Shown here piece by piece: positions 9,332-18,363 of a stretch of 64,000 nt of DNA (the stretch's first letter is position 1; every line of letters starts with the position of its first letter). Below the pieces are notes generated by a model. That model had not been told where the DNA came from, did no database searches, and saw only the letters and a program-made list of their open reading frames with translations. A program made the translations under genes and the position numbers. The stretch is from Hydrogenothermus marinus (lineage in GTDB: Bacteria > Aquificota > Aquificia > Aquificales > Hydrogenothermaceae), in NCBI RefSeq assembly GCF_003688665.1, contig NZ_REFO01000012.1, forward strand, positions 62,001 through 126,000. The letters run 5' to 3'.

Positions 9332-9721
9332 TTATAATTCTTCTTTCTCTAATTTTTCCATTATTGTTTTTAAGCTTATTCTTATTCTTTCAAAAGCTTC
9401 TCCTAATTGAGCCAACTCATCATTACCTTTGATTTCTACTTTATGGTCTAAATTACCCATACTAACTTCATTAAGGGCTTTTTCAATTGTTTTTATTTTC
9501 TGAATTATATATTTGTCAATTAATACTCTAATCATATAAACAGGAATTAAAAATGCTACTTCTATAATTATTGTTGAAATTATTGCTTTATTTAATGCTG
9601 AAGGGTCTCCTGCTGAAGCAAGAAGAAAATATACTAAAATACCAACAAAAATTGCACCAACTACTGAACCACCAAGAACTATTAATGATATTTCATTTAA
9701 AACAGAACCTTTTTTTTCCAT
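9332..9721 (-). CDS. Two-TM HAMP domain membrane protein without kinase or output domain
   Basis: 129 residues: two membrane helices (about 11-37 and 46-66) joined by a very short exposed turn (SAGDPSALNKA), then a HAMP domain at 67-119 with NEVSMGNLDHKVEIKGNDELAQLGEAF. The protein ends right after HAMP, with no histidine-kinase, methyl-accepting or GGDEF output. There is also no periplasmic ligand domain. As first gene of the GTPase module it occupies the position of CvnA, the sensor-like membrane protein of conservons. Inference: it senses membrane state or recruits the soluble partners. Confidence 0.75.
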   Translation of the reverse strand: MEKKGSVLNEISLIVLGGSVVGAIFVGILVYFLLASAGDPSALNKAIISTIIIEVAFLIPVYMIRVLIDKYIIQKIKTIEKALNEVSMGNLDHKVEIKGNDELAQLGEAFERIRISLKTIMEKLEKEEL

Positions 9722-9763
9722 AATAAAACCTTCCTGATGTTATATAATTTATAATTTATTCGG

Positions 9764-10264
9764 TTATAACTCTTTATTCTTTATTTTAAAGTAAAAGTTA
9801 TAAAACAAAAATGCAAGTATAAGAATATTCATTAAATTCAAACTTGAAGATATAGCATGAACTTTTTTAAATTTTTCTTTTATTAAAACAGCTTCTTCTT
9901 TTTTCCCTGCATCTAATAAAGAGTAATATTGATTATTTAAACTTTCTGCAATTGGTAAGATAGCTTTATGTAAAGCCATATAAGAGAATATCATTATAGA
10001 TAAAGCAATTATAAAAGATTTTAATTTTTTGACAATCTCTTTTTCTTTCAAAGATAAAATAGCTATAAAAGTATAAATAATAATCCCAATTAGCCATCCA
10101 GAAGCAAAATAATAAGGGAAAATAGTTTGCATAATTTCGCCAGCAAAACGCTGGCTAAAATGAGAAAACATTAAAGGTGCTACAATAAATGTTAAAGATA
10201 TACTAAATCCTAATAATATACCAAGCAATAATAAAATTAAAAAAGGAATATATCTATTCAACAA
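9764..10264 (-). CDS. DUF4149 (TMEM205-like) four-helix membrane protein
   Basis: 166 residues with four hydrophobic helices at about 6-30, 54-72, 81-104 and 138-158. The start LGFSISLTFIVAPLMF and the late motif KKVHAISSSLNL match DUF4149, a family of unknown function related to eukaryotic TMEM205. The ATG at 10264 lies eleven bases inside the end of ndk. The gap to the next gene (HAMP protein) is 42 bases, so it may belong to the same transcript as the signalling module without being functionally part of it. Confidence 0.7.
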   Translation of the reverse strand: MLNRYIPFLILLLLGILLGFSISLTFIVAPLMFSHFSQRFAGEIMQTIFPYYFASGWLIGIIIYTFIAILSLKEKEIVKKLKSFIIALSIMIFSYMALHKAILPIAESLNNQYYSLLDAGKKEEAVLIKEKFKKVHAISSSLNLMNILILAFLFYNFYFKIKNKEL

Positions 10265-10676
10265 TTTCTAACTCACTAAAGAAAAATAGTATTTCATATG
10301 CTGCTGATTCTTTAGAATCTGAACCATGAACTGCATTTTCACCTATACTTGTACCATATAGTTTTCTTAAAGTTCCTTCTTCTGCTTCTTCAGGATTTGT
10401 TGCTCCCATAATTTCTCTAATTTTAGAAATTGCATTTTCACCTTCCCATACCATAGCAACAATAGGACCTGATGACATAAAATCAGTTAATTCATCAAAA
10501 AAAGGTCTTTCTTTATGTACATAATAAAATTTTTCAGCTTGTTGTTTTGTTAATCTTAATTTTTTTAATGCTACAAGCTTAAATCCTTTTTCTTGTACAT
10601 GAGCAATAATTTTTCCTTCTAAATTTCTTTTTACTGCATCTGGTTTTACAAGCATTAAGGTTCTTTCTACTGACAT
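10254..10676 (-). CDS. ndk: Nucleoside diphosphate kinase
   Basis: Transfers the gamma phosphate of ATP to nucleoside diphosphates through a phospho-histidine. 140 residues, normal length. RTLMLVKPDAVKR at the start, FMSSGPIVAMVWEG, and the active-site loop NAVHGSDS with the phosphorylated H117 are all intact. It starts nine bases after the small membrane-protein gene and overlaps the DUF4149 gene at its end, so it is embedded in the transcript beginning at the transporter. Confidence 0.97.
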   Translation of the reverse strand: MSVERTLMLVKPDAVKRNLEGKIIAHVQEKGFKLVALKKLRLTKQQAEKFYYVHKERPFFDELTDFMSSGPIVAMVWEGENAISKIREIMGATNPEEAEEGTLRKLYGTSIGENAVHGSDSKESAAYEILFFFSELEIVE

Positions 10677-10685
10677 TTGTTCCTC

Positions 10686-10805
10686 CTAAGATTTATTATT
10701 TTTAGATAAAATTTTTGAAAAAGAGAATATATTTAACCATATTACTATTCCCCAAGATACAGCTAAAAATAAAGCTCCATATATATTAAGTAAATGTCCT
10801 TCCAT
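10686..10805 (-). CDS. 39-aa single-TM protein, candidate small subunit of the adjacent NSS transporter
   Basis: A short reading frame of 39 codons. Its ATG shares the last base of the transporter's stop (TAATG junction), so it is translationally coupled. It has one hydrophobic helix, YGALFLAVSWGIVIWLNIF, followed by a short basic tail FSKILSKNNKS. This matches the layout of the small subunits of methionine/alanine importers of the NSS family (MetS of MetPS), which are also about 35-60 residues, one helix, and encoded directly after the transporter. Assignment rests on position and topology, not on strong sequence identity. Confidence 0.7.
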   Translation of the reverse strand: MEGHLLNIYGALFLAVSWGIVIWLNIFSFSKILSKNNKS

Positions 10806-12334
10806 TATTGTTTACCTCTTTTATTCCATAAATATTTTACTAAAAGAATAGAAATAATAATAGTAAATACTATAAATCCTCTTGCTATCCAAATATTTAA
10901 TGTATTTTCACTAATTTTCTTAGGAAGATAATCAATTCCCCATGATATTAGGATAACAATTAAAATAAGAGGTACTATATACTTTATCAAGTAATAAAAG
11001 AAAGAAGGTATCTTTATATCATTGTCCCTTGTCATTTCTTGCCATGCTTTTTTAGAGTCAAAAAACCAGAAAAATACAAGCACTTCAAAAAGAGCAAAAA
11101 GAATAAGTCCAAAAGTTCCCACCCAAAAATCTAGTTCATCTAATGCTCCTTTTATGAAGATAGGTATATGTGCTGAAATAAATAAGAATAAACCTAGGAT
11201 TAAAACAGATTTTTTTCTTGGAAATCCAAACTCATCTTCTAAGAAAGCTATTGCAGGTTGAGAAAGGGCAATTGAGGAAGTTACTCCTGCAAAGAATAAA
11301 AGTAAAAACCATAAAAAGCTAAAAAACTGCCCAAAAGGTATATTTGCAAATATAGCAGGAAGTGCCATAAAACCAAGATTAAAAGCTCCTTGATGTGCAA
11401 TTTCTGCAGTAGTAGAAATACCAAAAAATATTACAGATGCAGTAATAGCAATAGATCCACCTAATATAATTTCAGCAAACTCATTTACAGATGCACCAGA
11501 AATAGCATTTAAGGCTATGTCATCTTTTGGTTTAATATATGATGCATAGACCATTATTGCTCCAAATCCAACACTTAAAGTAAAGAAAACTTGTCCAGCT
11601 GCGGCAAGCCATACTTTAGGATCAGTTAAAGCTGAAAAATCTGGATTCCATAAAAAACCTAAACCATCTAAGAAATTTCTACCATCAGGAGATGTTAAAG
11701 TAAATACTCTGACCATTAATATAATTGCCATTATAAAAATGGCAGGTAGAGCAAATTTTGCAACTTTTTCAATTCCAGCAGTTATTCCTCTATAGAGGAT
11801 ATATAAATTTATTAATAAAGTTATTAGGAAAAATATATATGCATAAATTGAAGGTGATAAAAGTAAACCTTCACTGTTTGCCCCAATAATAGAAATTAGA
11901 AAATCTTTGAAAGGTTTTAAATATTCACCATTTGCAGTATCTACGGATACTGAAGGGGTTAATCCAAAAAGGCTAAAAATACTATAAAGCAATGTCCAGC
12001 TTTCAATATATGTATAATAAACAACTACAATAAGCGGAATTATAATACCAAGTATACCTATATATTTTGAAATAGGATTTTTCCAAAGGTTATTAAATAT
12101 TGCTGGAGCAGTAGAATGATTAATTACACTTCCATATCTTCCAAGAGACCATTCAACAAGTAAAAGGGGAATTCCTAAAACAAGAAGAGAAATCATATAA
12201 GGGATCATAAAAGCACCACCACCATTATCTGCAGCTTGAACAGGAAATCTTAAGAAATTACCAAGACCAATAGCATTTCCAGCAACAGCTAAAATAAGCC
12301 CTATACGACTTCCCCAATGTTCTCTTTTTATCAT
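10805..12334 (-). CDS. Sodium-dependent neurotransmitter-symporter family amino-acid transporter (LeuT-type)
   Basis: 509 residues, about twelve membrane helices. The N-terminus REHWGSRIGLILAVAGNAIG, then LGNFLRFPVQAADNGGGAF, is the unwound TM1 of the LeuT fold that binds substrate and sodium. GQVFFTLSVGFGAIMVYASY is TM6, and the GVTSSIALSQP region also fits the fold. It imports a neutral amino acid with Na+; the substrate cannot be read from sequence. LeuT itself comes from Aquifex, which fits the proposed lineage. The 39-aa gene immediately downstream is a candidate accessory subunit. Divergent from hemA across 75 bases. Confidence 0.92.
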   Translation of the reverse strand: MIKREHWGSRIGLILAVAGNAIGLGNFLRFPVQAADNGGGAFMIPYMISLLVLGIPLLLVEWSLGRYGSVINHSTAPAIFNNLWKNPISKYIGILGIIIPLIVVVYYTYIESWTLLYSIFSLFGLTPSVSVDTANGEYLKPFKDFLISIIGANSEGLLLSPSIYAYIFFLITLLINLYILYRGITAGIEKVAKFALPAIFIMAIILMVRVFTLTSPDGRNFLDGLGFLWNPDFSALTDPKVWLAAAGQVFFTLSVGFGAIMVYASYIKPKDDIALNAISGASVNEFAEIILGGSIAITASVIFFGISTTAEIAHQGAFNLGFMALPAIFANIPFGQFFSFLWFLLLFFAGVTSSIALSQPAIAFLEDEFGFPRKKSVLILGLFLFISAHIPIFIKGALDELDFWVGTFGLILFALFEVLVFFWFFDSKKAWQEMTRDNDIKIPSFFYYLIKYIVPLILIVILISWGIDYLPKKISENTLNIWIARGFIVFTIIISILLVKYLWNKRGKQ

Positions 12335-12350
12335 CTTATTTTTTCACCTT

Positions 12351-12381
12351 TTGAAAAATAAATAATTTTATCTATTATAAT
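12351..12381 (+). promoter_or_regulatory. Possible sigma-70 promoter for hemA
   Basis: TTGAAA at 12351-12356 and TATAAT at 12376-12381 lie upstream of hemA. The 19-base spacer is longer than ideal, so this is tentative. The -10 box is a perfect match. Confidence 0.35.
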
Positions 12382-12409
12382 ATTTTATATTCCAAATTTG
12401 GAGAAATAA

Positions 12410-13711
12410 ATGTATATATTTGCAGCTGGATTAAATTATAAAACTGCACCTGTAGAAATAAGAGAAAAACTTGCCATTTCCCAGTCAGAATACAATGAAG
12501 TAGTAGGTAAACTTCTAAAACTTAATCCAGTTTATGAAATATGTATTCTTTCTACCTGTAATAGAGTTGAATTATATGGAGTTATAGATAATAAAGAAGA
12601 ATTTGAAGATAAATTAATACAGGCAATCTCAGAAAAAGCTAATATTTCTGAAGATGAAATAAGAAAATATATATTTTTCTATTATGAGGAAAAAGCTATT
12701 AGACATATATTTAAAGTAGCATCAAGCCTTGACTCTATGGTAATTGGGGAACCTCAGATTGTATGTCAGTTTAAAGACTCTTTTTCAAAAGCAAAAGAGC
12801 TAAAAGCAGTAAGGCATATAATGGGAAGGCTTTTTGATAAAGCCCTTCAAGTATCAAAAAAAATAAGAACATCAACAGGAATAAGTAAAAAAGCAGTTTC
12901 CATAAGTTACGCTGCTGTTCAGCTTGCAAAAAAAATATTTGGAGATTTATCTGATAAAAATGTACTTTTAATTGGTGCTGGTGAGATGGCAGAGCTTGCT
13001 GCAAGACATCTTAAATCAACAGGTGTGAAACATATATTTGTTGCAAATAGAACTTTTGAAAAAGCTGTAGAGCTTGCAGATAAATTTTCTGGTACCCCAA
13101 TAAAATTTGAAAATTTTAAGGATTTTTTACCTGAAAGTGATATTGTAATTACTTCAACAGGAGCAAAAAAGCCTATAATTATCAAGGATACCTTTAAAGA
13201 AGTTCTAAAAAAAAGAAAAGGGAAACCAGTTTTTATATTTGATATATCTGTACCAAGAAATGTAGAAGAAAAAGTAAATGAACTTGAAAATGTTTATGTT
13301 TATGATATAGATGATTTAAAAGATGTTGTAAATCAAAATTTAGAAGATAGAAAATTAGAAGCAATGAAAGCAGAGATTATAATAGATGAAGAAGTTGAAA
13401 AATTTAATAAATGGTTAGCCCAACAAAAACTATCTCCAATAATAGCAAATATAAGATTTTTTGCAGAAGAGATAAAAGAAAAACAGCTTGAAAAACTTTT
13501 TTCTCAGATGCCATATCTTAACGAAAAAGAAAGAGAAAATATAGAACTTGCTATTAATGCAATAATAAATAAAATTTTGCATAGGCCTACAATGTATTTA
13601 AAAGATAAAGCAAGCAGTAAAGATGTGCAAGATTATGTAGAAATATTTGAAGATATGTTTAGTTCAAGATGGGATTTAAGGAAAAAAAATAAAAATAAAG
13701 TGGAAAAGTGA
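12410..13711 (+). CDS. hemA: Glutamyl-tRNA reductase
   Basis: Reduces glutamyl-tRNA to glutamate-1-semialdehyde, the committed step of C5-pathway tetrapyrrole synthesis. 433 residues, normal length. [16 protein letters not shown] is the signature N-terminus. The catalytic cysteine is C50 in [27 protein letters not shown] and the Rossmann motif [16 protein letters not shown] follow, and the C-terminal helical dimerisation domain is complete. It begins a plus-strand run in which lptC overlaps its stop by four bases (GTGA). Confidence 0.96.
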   Translation: MYIFAAGLNYKTAPVEIREKLAISQSEYNEVVGKLLKLNPVYEICILSTCNRVELYGVIDNKEEFEDKLIQAISEKANISEDEIRKYIFFYYEEKAIRHIFKVASSLDSMVIGEPQIVCQFKDSFSKAKELKAVRHIMGRLFDKALQVSKKIRTSTGISKKAVSISYAAVQLAKKIFGDLSDKNVLLIGAGEMAELAARHLKSTGVKHIFVANRTFEKAVELADKFSGTPIKFENFKDFLPESDIVITSTGAKKPIIIKDTFKEVLKKRKGKPVFIFDISVPRNVEEKVNELENVYVYDIDDLKDVVNQNLEDRKLEAMKAEIIIDEEVEKFNKWLAQQKLSPIIANIRFFAEEIKEKQLEKLFSQMPYLNEKERENIELAINAIINKILHRPTMYLKDKASSKDVQDYVEIFEDMFSSRWDLRKKNKNKVEK

Positions 13712-14223
13712 AAAAAATATTTATTTATATGATCTTTTTTCTAAGTAGTTCAGTTATTTTTTATTTTGTATCTACAAAATTAGAAGAAAGTAAACTAAAA
13801 AATATAACTTATAAAAACTCTACAATCTACAATTTTACTTATGTAAAGAAAAATTCTCAAAAAATTATTGTAAAAGGGGAAAAGCTTATAGATAATCAGA
13901 AAAATGTTTTGATACAAAATATGAAAGCATACATTAATGATAAAAATAAAAATATAAAAATAAGCTCAGAAAAAGCAATTTATGATAAAAAAGATTTGTT
14001 AAACCTTGAAAACAATGTAAATATAACTACTAATGATATGGTATTAAATACAGATTATTTAACAGTTAATTTTAATAAGGATATAGCTTACAATTTTACC
14101 GACAACAAGATTTTCTCTAAAAATATGACAATATCAGGTAAAAATCTATTTTTTGATATAAAAAAGGATTTGTTAAAATTAGAAAAGGTAAAAACTATAA
14201 TTAAAGAGGAAAAAATTGATTAG
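13708..14223 (+). CDS. lptC: LptC-like inner-membrane LPS export protein
   Basis: 171 residues with one N-terminal membrane helix (about 2-22) and a periplasmic part made of alternating beta strands ([22 protein letters not shown], shortened here to its pattern), as in the LptC beta-jellyroll. LptC passes lipopolysaccharide from the LptBFG transporter to LptA. Sequence conservation is low, and the call relies on topology and on lptA directly downstream (8-base overlap). Starts with GTG inside the hemA stop. Confidence 0.7.
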   Translation: MKKIFIYMIFFLSSSVIFYFVSTKLEESKLKNITYKNSTIYNFTYVKKNSQKIIVKGEKLIDNQKNVLIQNMKAYINDKNKNIKISSEKAIYDKKDLLNLENNVNITTNDMVLNTDYLTVNFNKDIAYNFTDNKIFSKNMTISGKNLFFDIKKDLLKLEKVKTIIKEEKID

Positions 14224-14671
14224 AATTTTTTTAAGTATTATTTTAATACTTTCATTTGCTTTTGCAGAGAAAAAAACAGTACCTATTATTATTGAATCAA
14301 ACCATTTTGAGTACTTTAATAATCAGAAATTAGCTATTTATAAAAAAGATGTAGTTGTTAGAAAAGGATTATTTATTCTTTATGCAGATCTTATGAAAGT
14401 ATTTTTTGATCAAGCTGGAAATATAAAAAAGATTATAGCAGAAGGAAATGTAAGATTTAAAAAAGGAGAATATTCAGGTTCTTCTGACAAAGCTACTTAT
14501 GAAGCAGATAAAGATCTTATTAAATTGATTGAAAATGCTAAAGTGAAAAAAGGAAATAATGTTTTAGAAGGTGATGAAATAGATTATTATCTTAAAGAAG
14601 AAAAAGCTATAGTAATAGGTAAAAATAAAAAAGTAAGAACTATTATAATTCCTGAGGAAACTAAGAAATGA
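14216..14671 (+). CDS. lptA: LptA-like periplasmic LPS-bridge protein (OstA domain)
   Basis: 151 residues with a signal peptide (about 1-17, ILILSFAFA). The rest is an OstA/LptA fold: YKKDVVVRKGLFILYADLMKV, then IIAEGNVRFKKGEYSGSSDKATYEAD and LEGDEIDYYLKEEKAIVIG, each given here in part. LptA forms a periplasmic bridge carrying LPS to the outer membrane. Start is TTG at 14216, overlapping lptC by eight bases. With waaA at 20121 this supports an LPS-bearing outer membrane. Confidence 0.82.
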   Translation: MIRIFLSIILILSFAFAEKKTVPIIIESNHFEYFNNQKLAIYKKDVVVRKGLFILYADLMKVFFDQAGNIKKIIAEGNVRFKKGEYSGSSDKATYEADKDLIKLIENAKVKKGNNVLEGDEIDYYLKEEKAIVIGKNKKVRTIIIPEETKK

Positions 14672-15591
14672 TAGATTATTTGGAATATTTTGGATTAAAA
14701 GAAGATCCTTTTAGGATAACACCGGATCCAAACTTCTTTTTCCCTTCTAAATCCCATAGACAAGCAGAAAAACTTTTAAAATTTGTAGTAGATAATGGAG
14801 AGGGTTTTTGTGTAATAATTGGTGAACCTGGTGTTGGAAAAACAACAGTATTAAGAAGATTCCTAAGAGATGTAGAATCTCAAGTGATTTATGCTTTAAT
14901 ATTAAACCCAACTTTAAATCCAGAAGAATTTTTAAAAACTGTTTTAAATGATTTTGGGTTAGATGCAGAAAATAAAGAAAAAGATCAGCTTTTAAAGGAT
15001 TTTAAAAAATTTCTTGAAGCAACAGTTAAAAAAGGCAAAAAAATTCTTATTGTAGTAGATGAAGCTCAAAATCTTCCTGTTGAAACCATTGAAGAATTAA
15101 GACTTCTTTCTAATCTTGAGACAGATAAAGAAAAATTAGTACAGATTATATTAGTAGGACAACCAGAATTAGATGATAAATTAAGACTTCCTCAATTAAG
15201 GCAATTAAATCAAAGAATAACAAATAAAGCATATATTGTTCCTTTAGATTTTGAAGATACAAAAAAATATATTATTCATAGATTAATGCTTGCAGGACAA
15301 GTATCAGTTAATTTTACAGAAGGTGCTTTTAAGAAAATTTATAAATATAGTAAAGGTATTCCAAGAATAATTAATATACTTTCTTCAAGAGCTTTAATGT
15401 CAGCATTTATGGAAAATTCATACAAAATAAAACCAGAAAATGTAGAAATAGCAGTAGAAACTATAGATCCTTCTATCTTAGATATAAAAGGCAAAAGAAA
15501 ATCATTACTTCAACTATTATTAATTTTTCTAACAACCTTAAATATAGCTTTAATTTTATTTATAATATACAAACTAACAACAAATGGATAA
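14668..15591 (+). CDS. ExeA/GspA-like AAA ATPase with C-terminal membrane helix
   Basis: 307 residues. Starts with YLEYFGLKEDPFRITPDPNF, the typical opening of ExeA-like ATPases. Walker A is GEPGVGKT at 52-59; Walker B is LIVVDEAQNLP, followed by the sensor region LRLLSNLET. A hydrophobic helix at about 280-303 anchors it in the inner membrane with the ATPase in the cytoplasm. ExeA-type proteins help assemble secretins or remodel peptidoglycan in secretion and pilus systems, usually through a periplasmic domain that is absent here. Co-transcribed with lptA (four-base overlap) and nine bases before aroA. Confidence 0.8.
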   Translation: MIDYLEYFGLKEDPFRITPDPNFFFPSKSHRQAEKLLKFVVDNGEGFCVIIGEPGVGKTTVLRRFLRDVESQVIYALILNPTLNPEEFLKTVLNDFGLDAENKEKDQLLKDFKKFLEATVKKGKKILIVVDEAQNLPVETIEELRLLSNLETDKEKLVQIILVGQPELDDKLRLPQLRQLNQRITNKAYIVPLDFEDTKKYIIHRLMLAGQVSVNFTEGAFKKIYKYSKGIPRIINILSSRALMSAFMENSYKIKPENVEIAVETIDPSILDIKGKRKSLLQLLLIFLTTLNIALILFIIYKLTTNG

Positions 15592-15599
15592 GGATAATA

Positions 15600-16901
15600 A
15601 TGGATAAAAAAATAACAAAAGCAAAATCAATAAAAGGAACTTTAAGAGTACCTTCTGACAAATCAATATCCCATAGATCTGTAATATTATCATCTATTTC
15701 AGATGGAACTTCTATTATAAAAAACTATCTAAAAGCAGGGGATACTTTAACTACTGTTGATGTTTATAGAAAGCTTGGGGTAAAAATAGATGAAGAAAAA
15801 GGACTTTTTTTTGTACATGGTGTTGGATTAAAAGGACTTAAAGAGCCTGAAGATGTATTATATATGGGAAATTCAGGAACAACAACAAGATTAACCTTAG
15901 GAGTTTTAGCAGGTCAAAATATTTTTGCTACCTTAACTGGAGATAACTCTTTAAGAAAAAGACCTATGAAAAGAGTTCTTCTTCCTTTAAAAAATATGGG
16001 TGCTAATGTAGATGGTAGAAATAAAGGAGAGTTTTTACCTGTAGCTATAAGAGGAGGTTCTTTAAGAGGGATAGAGTTTTTTAATGAGAAAGCAAGTGCT
16101 CAAGTTAAATCTGCTCTTTTACTTGCAGGACTAAATGCAAATAGAAAAACAACTATAATAGAACCTGTAATGTCAAGGGATCATACAGAAAGAATGTTAA
16201 AAGCTATGGGGGCTAATATAAAAACTGAGTTTGATGAAGGTGGTTATAGAGTACATCTATTCCCTTCTGATAAATTAAATCCTATTGATATAGATGTACC
16301 AGCAGATCCTTCTTCTGCAGCATTTTTTGTTGCAGCAGCAGTTTTAGTACCTAATTCTGAAATTTTATTAAAAGATGTTCTTATAAATCCAACAAGAGAT
16401 GGATTTTTTAGAAAATTAAAAGAGATGGGAGCAAATATAGAGTATACAAATCATAGAGAGCAAAATGGTGAGCCAGTAGCTGATATATTGGCTAAATACT
16501 CTCCAGATTTAAAAGCAATATCTGTAGAAAAAAGAGAGATACCTTCAATGATTGATGAGCTTCCTCTTTTGGCTTTAGTTGCTACTCAAGCAGAAGGAGA
16601 AACTGTAATAAAGGGAGCAGAAGAGTTAAGAGTTAAAGAAAGTGATAGAATTAAAGCAGTAGTTGAAAATTTAAAACAGATTGGTGTTAAAGTTGAAGAG
16701 CTACCTGATGGAATGATAATAAAAGGAAAGCAGAAAATAAAAGGTGGTATAGTTGATAGTTTTCACGACCATAGGATAGCAATGGCTTTTAGTATTCTTG
16801 CATTAATTTCTGAAGAAGGAATTGAAATAAAAAATGCTGACTGTGCATCTATCTCTTATCCTGAGTTTTATCAGCATCTTGAGAGTTTAATTGAGAAATA
16901 A
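15600..16901 (+). CDS. aroA: 3-phosphoshikimate 1-carboxyvinyltransferase (EPSP synthase)
   Basis: Adds the enolpyruvyl group of PEP to shikimate 3-phosphate in the chorismate pathway. 433 residues. Motifs include LRVPSDKSISHRSVIL, YMGNSGTTTRL, the RP-containing LTGDNSLRKRPMKRVL, ASAQVKSALLLAGL and HDHRIAMAFSILAL. The GNSGTTTRL form with Ala-rich neighbours (ASAQVK) resembles class II enzymes. Last gene of the hemA run; its final 53 bases overlap the convergent deoC gene. Confidence 0.96.
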   Translation: MDKKITKAKSIKGTLRVPSDKSISHRSVILSSISDGTSIIKNYLKAGDTLTTVDVYRKLGVKIDEEKGLFFVHGVGLKGLKEPEDVLYMGNSGTTTRLTLGVLAGQNIFATLTGDNSLRKRPMKRVLLPLKNMGANVDGRNKGEFLPVAIRGGSLRGIEFFNEKASAQVKSALLLAGLNANRKTTIIEPVMSRDHTERMLKAMGANIKTEFDEGGYRVHLFPSDKLNPIDIDVPADPSSAAFFVAAAVLVPNSEILLKDVLINPTRDGFFRKLKEMGANIEYTNHREQNGEPVADILAKYSPDLKAISVEKREIPSMIDELPLLALVATQAEGETVIKGAEELRVKESDRIKAVVENLKQIGVKVEELPDGMIIKGKQKIKGGIVDSFHDHRIAMAFSILALISEEGIEIKNADCASISYPEFYQHLESLIEK

Positions 16902-17541
16902 TATTAACTGATGAAGAAGTTCCAATTCTATCAGCACCTGCTTTAATAAAAGCAATAGCATCTTGGTAGGTTCTAATACCTCCTGATGCTTTTATTTTTA
17001 TTTTATCTTTTGCTAACTTTTTAAAAAGTTTTATATCTTCTATTTTTGCTCCTTCTTTTGCAAAACCTGTAGATGTTTTTATAAAATCTGCACCAGATTC
17101 TATTACTATTTCGACTGCTTTTATTTTTTCTTCTTTTGTTAAATAAGCAGTTTCTACAATAACTTTATGTATAAGTTCTTTTGTATAATCAATAACTGTT
17201 TTTAATTCATCTAAAACATAATTATATTCTTTAGATTTAAAAGCAGATAAATTCCATACTATATCAAGTTCATCTGCTCCATCATTTTGAGCATTTTTTG
17301 CTTCAATAAGTTTTGTTTTTAGCTTATTTGCTCCAAGAGGGAATCCAATTACAGTAATGATTTTTATATCTGATTCTTTTAAATACTCTTTAACAAAAGG
17401 AACATAATAAGGATTTACACATACTCCATAAAAATTATATTTAATAGCTTCATTACATAACTTTTTAATATCATCCTTAGATGCAAAAGGTTTTAAATTT
17501 GTATGATCTATATATTTAGCTATGTTTAAAGACAAATCCAT
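16849..17541 (-). CDS. deoC: Deoxyribose-phosphate aldolase
   Basis: Splits 2-deoxyribose 5-phosphate into acetaldehyde and glyceraldehyde 3-phosphate. 230 residues, a TIM barrel. IDHTNLKPFA opens the domain; DELDIVWN and the Schiff-base lysine in FIKTSTGFAKEGA follow, then KASGGIRTYQDAI with the second conserved lysine and the phosphate-binding GADRIGTSSSV. Its end runs 53 bases into the end of aroA and adds a polar C-terminal tail. Its start overlaps prmA by 26 bases. Confidence 0.95.
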   Translation of the reverse strand: MDLSLNIAKYIDHTNLKPFASKDDIKKLCNEAIKYNFYGVCVNPYYVPFVKEYLKESDIKIITVIGFPLGANKLKTKLIEAKNAQNDGADELDIVWNLSAFKSKEYNYVLDELKTVIDYTKELIHKVIVETAYLTKEEKIKAVEIVIESGADFIKTSTGFAKEGAKIEDIKLFKKLAKDKIKIKASGGIRTYQDAIAFIKAGADRIGTSSSVNIISQLNSQDADKTQDKR

Positions 17542-18355
17542 ACCATAAATCCTGTGGTTTATCTTCTGATTCTGGCTTTGATTTTTCTTCTAAAAGCTTT
17601 AAATTATTTTTTTCTGCCATTTCAAGTAATTCATTTTTTTCTTTATCTTTAAATATGCCAGATATTATTAAATAATCTTTAAAATGTTTTACTAATTTGT
17701 CAAATATTTTTCTAAAAACCTCAATCTGAATATTTGCAATTATTACATTATAATCTTTATTTATTTGTGATAAATCTTTTTCTTGACAATTTATATCTAC
17801 TTCATTTTCCCAGGCATTAATTTTACACTCTTCAATAGCTTCTTTGTGTATATCAAAAGCATCTACTTCTTTAGCACCAAGTTTTTTTGAAGCAATTGCA
17901 AGAATTCCAGAACCACATCCTGCATCTAATACTGAATAGTTATTTTTTATATATTTTGGTAAAAAAGATAAAGCTATCTGAGTTGTAGCATGTTTTCCTG
18001 TTCCAAAAGCCATTCCGATCTTAAGTTTTATAGGAATAAAATCATTACCTTTATATATTTCCCATTCTGGAATAAGTATGAAAGGTGGTATTTTTATAGG
18101 TTCAAATCCTTCTTTCCATTTTTCTTCCCAGTTCTCTTCTTGAATATCTTCTTCTAATATTAATTTTCCATTTCCTAAATCTTCAAATATTTCTCTTACA
18201 CTAATTTTTAATGTATTAACTTCTTCATCTTCAGAATATAAAGCAAAAACTACTTCATTTTCATCTCTATTTAAAACTTCTACACCATACCCATTTAGTT
18301 CTACTAAAAAAATCTCAAAAAGCTCATTTGGTATTGAATAAATTAGTTTTTTCAT
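17516..18355 (-). CDS. prmA: Ribosomal protein L11 methyltransferase
   Basis: SAM-dependent trimethylation of ribosomal protein L11. 279 residues: an N-terminal recognition domain (1-95) and a class I methyltransferase domain with IKLKIGMAFGTGKHATTQIA, SVLDAGCGSGILAIASKKLG and VIIANIQIEVF. GMAFGTGKHATT is diagnostic for PrmA. It lies between hspR and deoC in the dnaJ transcript; heat-shock operons carrying prmA next to dnaJ are also seen in Firmicutes. Confidence 0.93.
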   Translation of the reverse strand: MKKLIYSIPNELFEIFLVELNGYGVEVLNRDENEVVFALYSEDEEVNTLKISVREIFEDLGNGKLILEEDIQEENWEEKWKEGFEPIKIPPFILIPEWEIYKGNDFIPIKLKIGMAFGTGKHATTQIALSFLPKYIKNNYSVLDAGCGSGILAIASKKLGAKEVDAFDIHKEAIEECKINAWENEVDINCQEKDLSQINKDYNVIIANIQIEVFRKIFDKLVKHFKDYLIISGIFKDKEKNELLEMAEKNNLKLLEEKSKPESEDKPQDLWYGFVFKHS

Positions 18356-18363
18356 AACTATAT

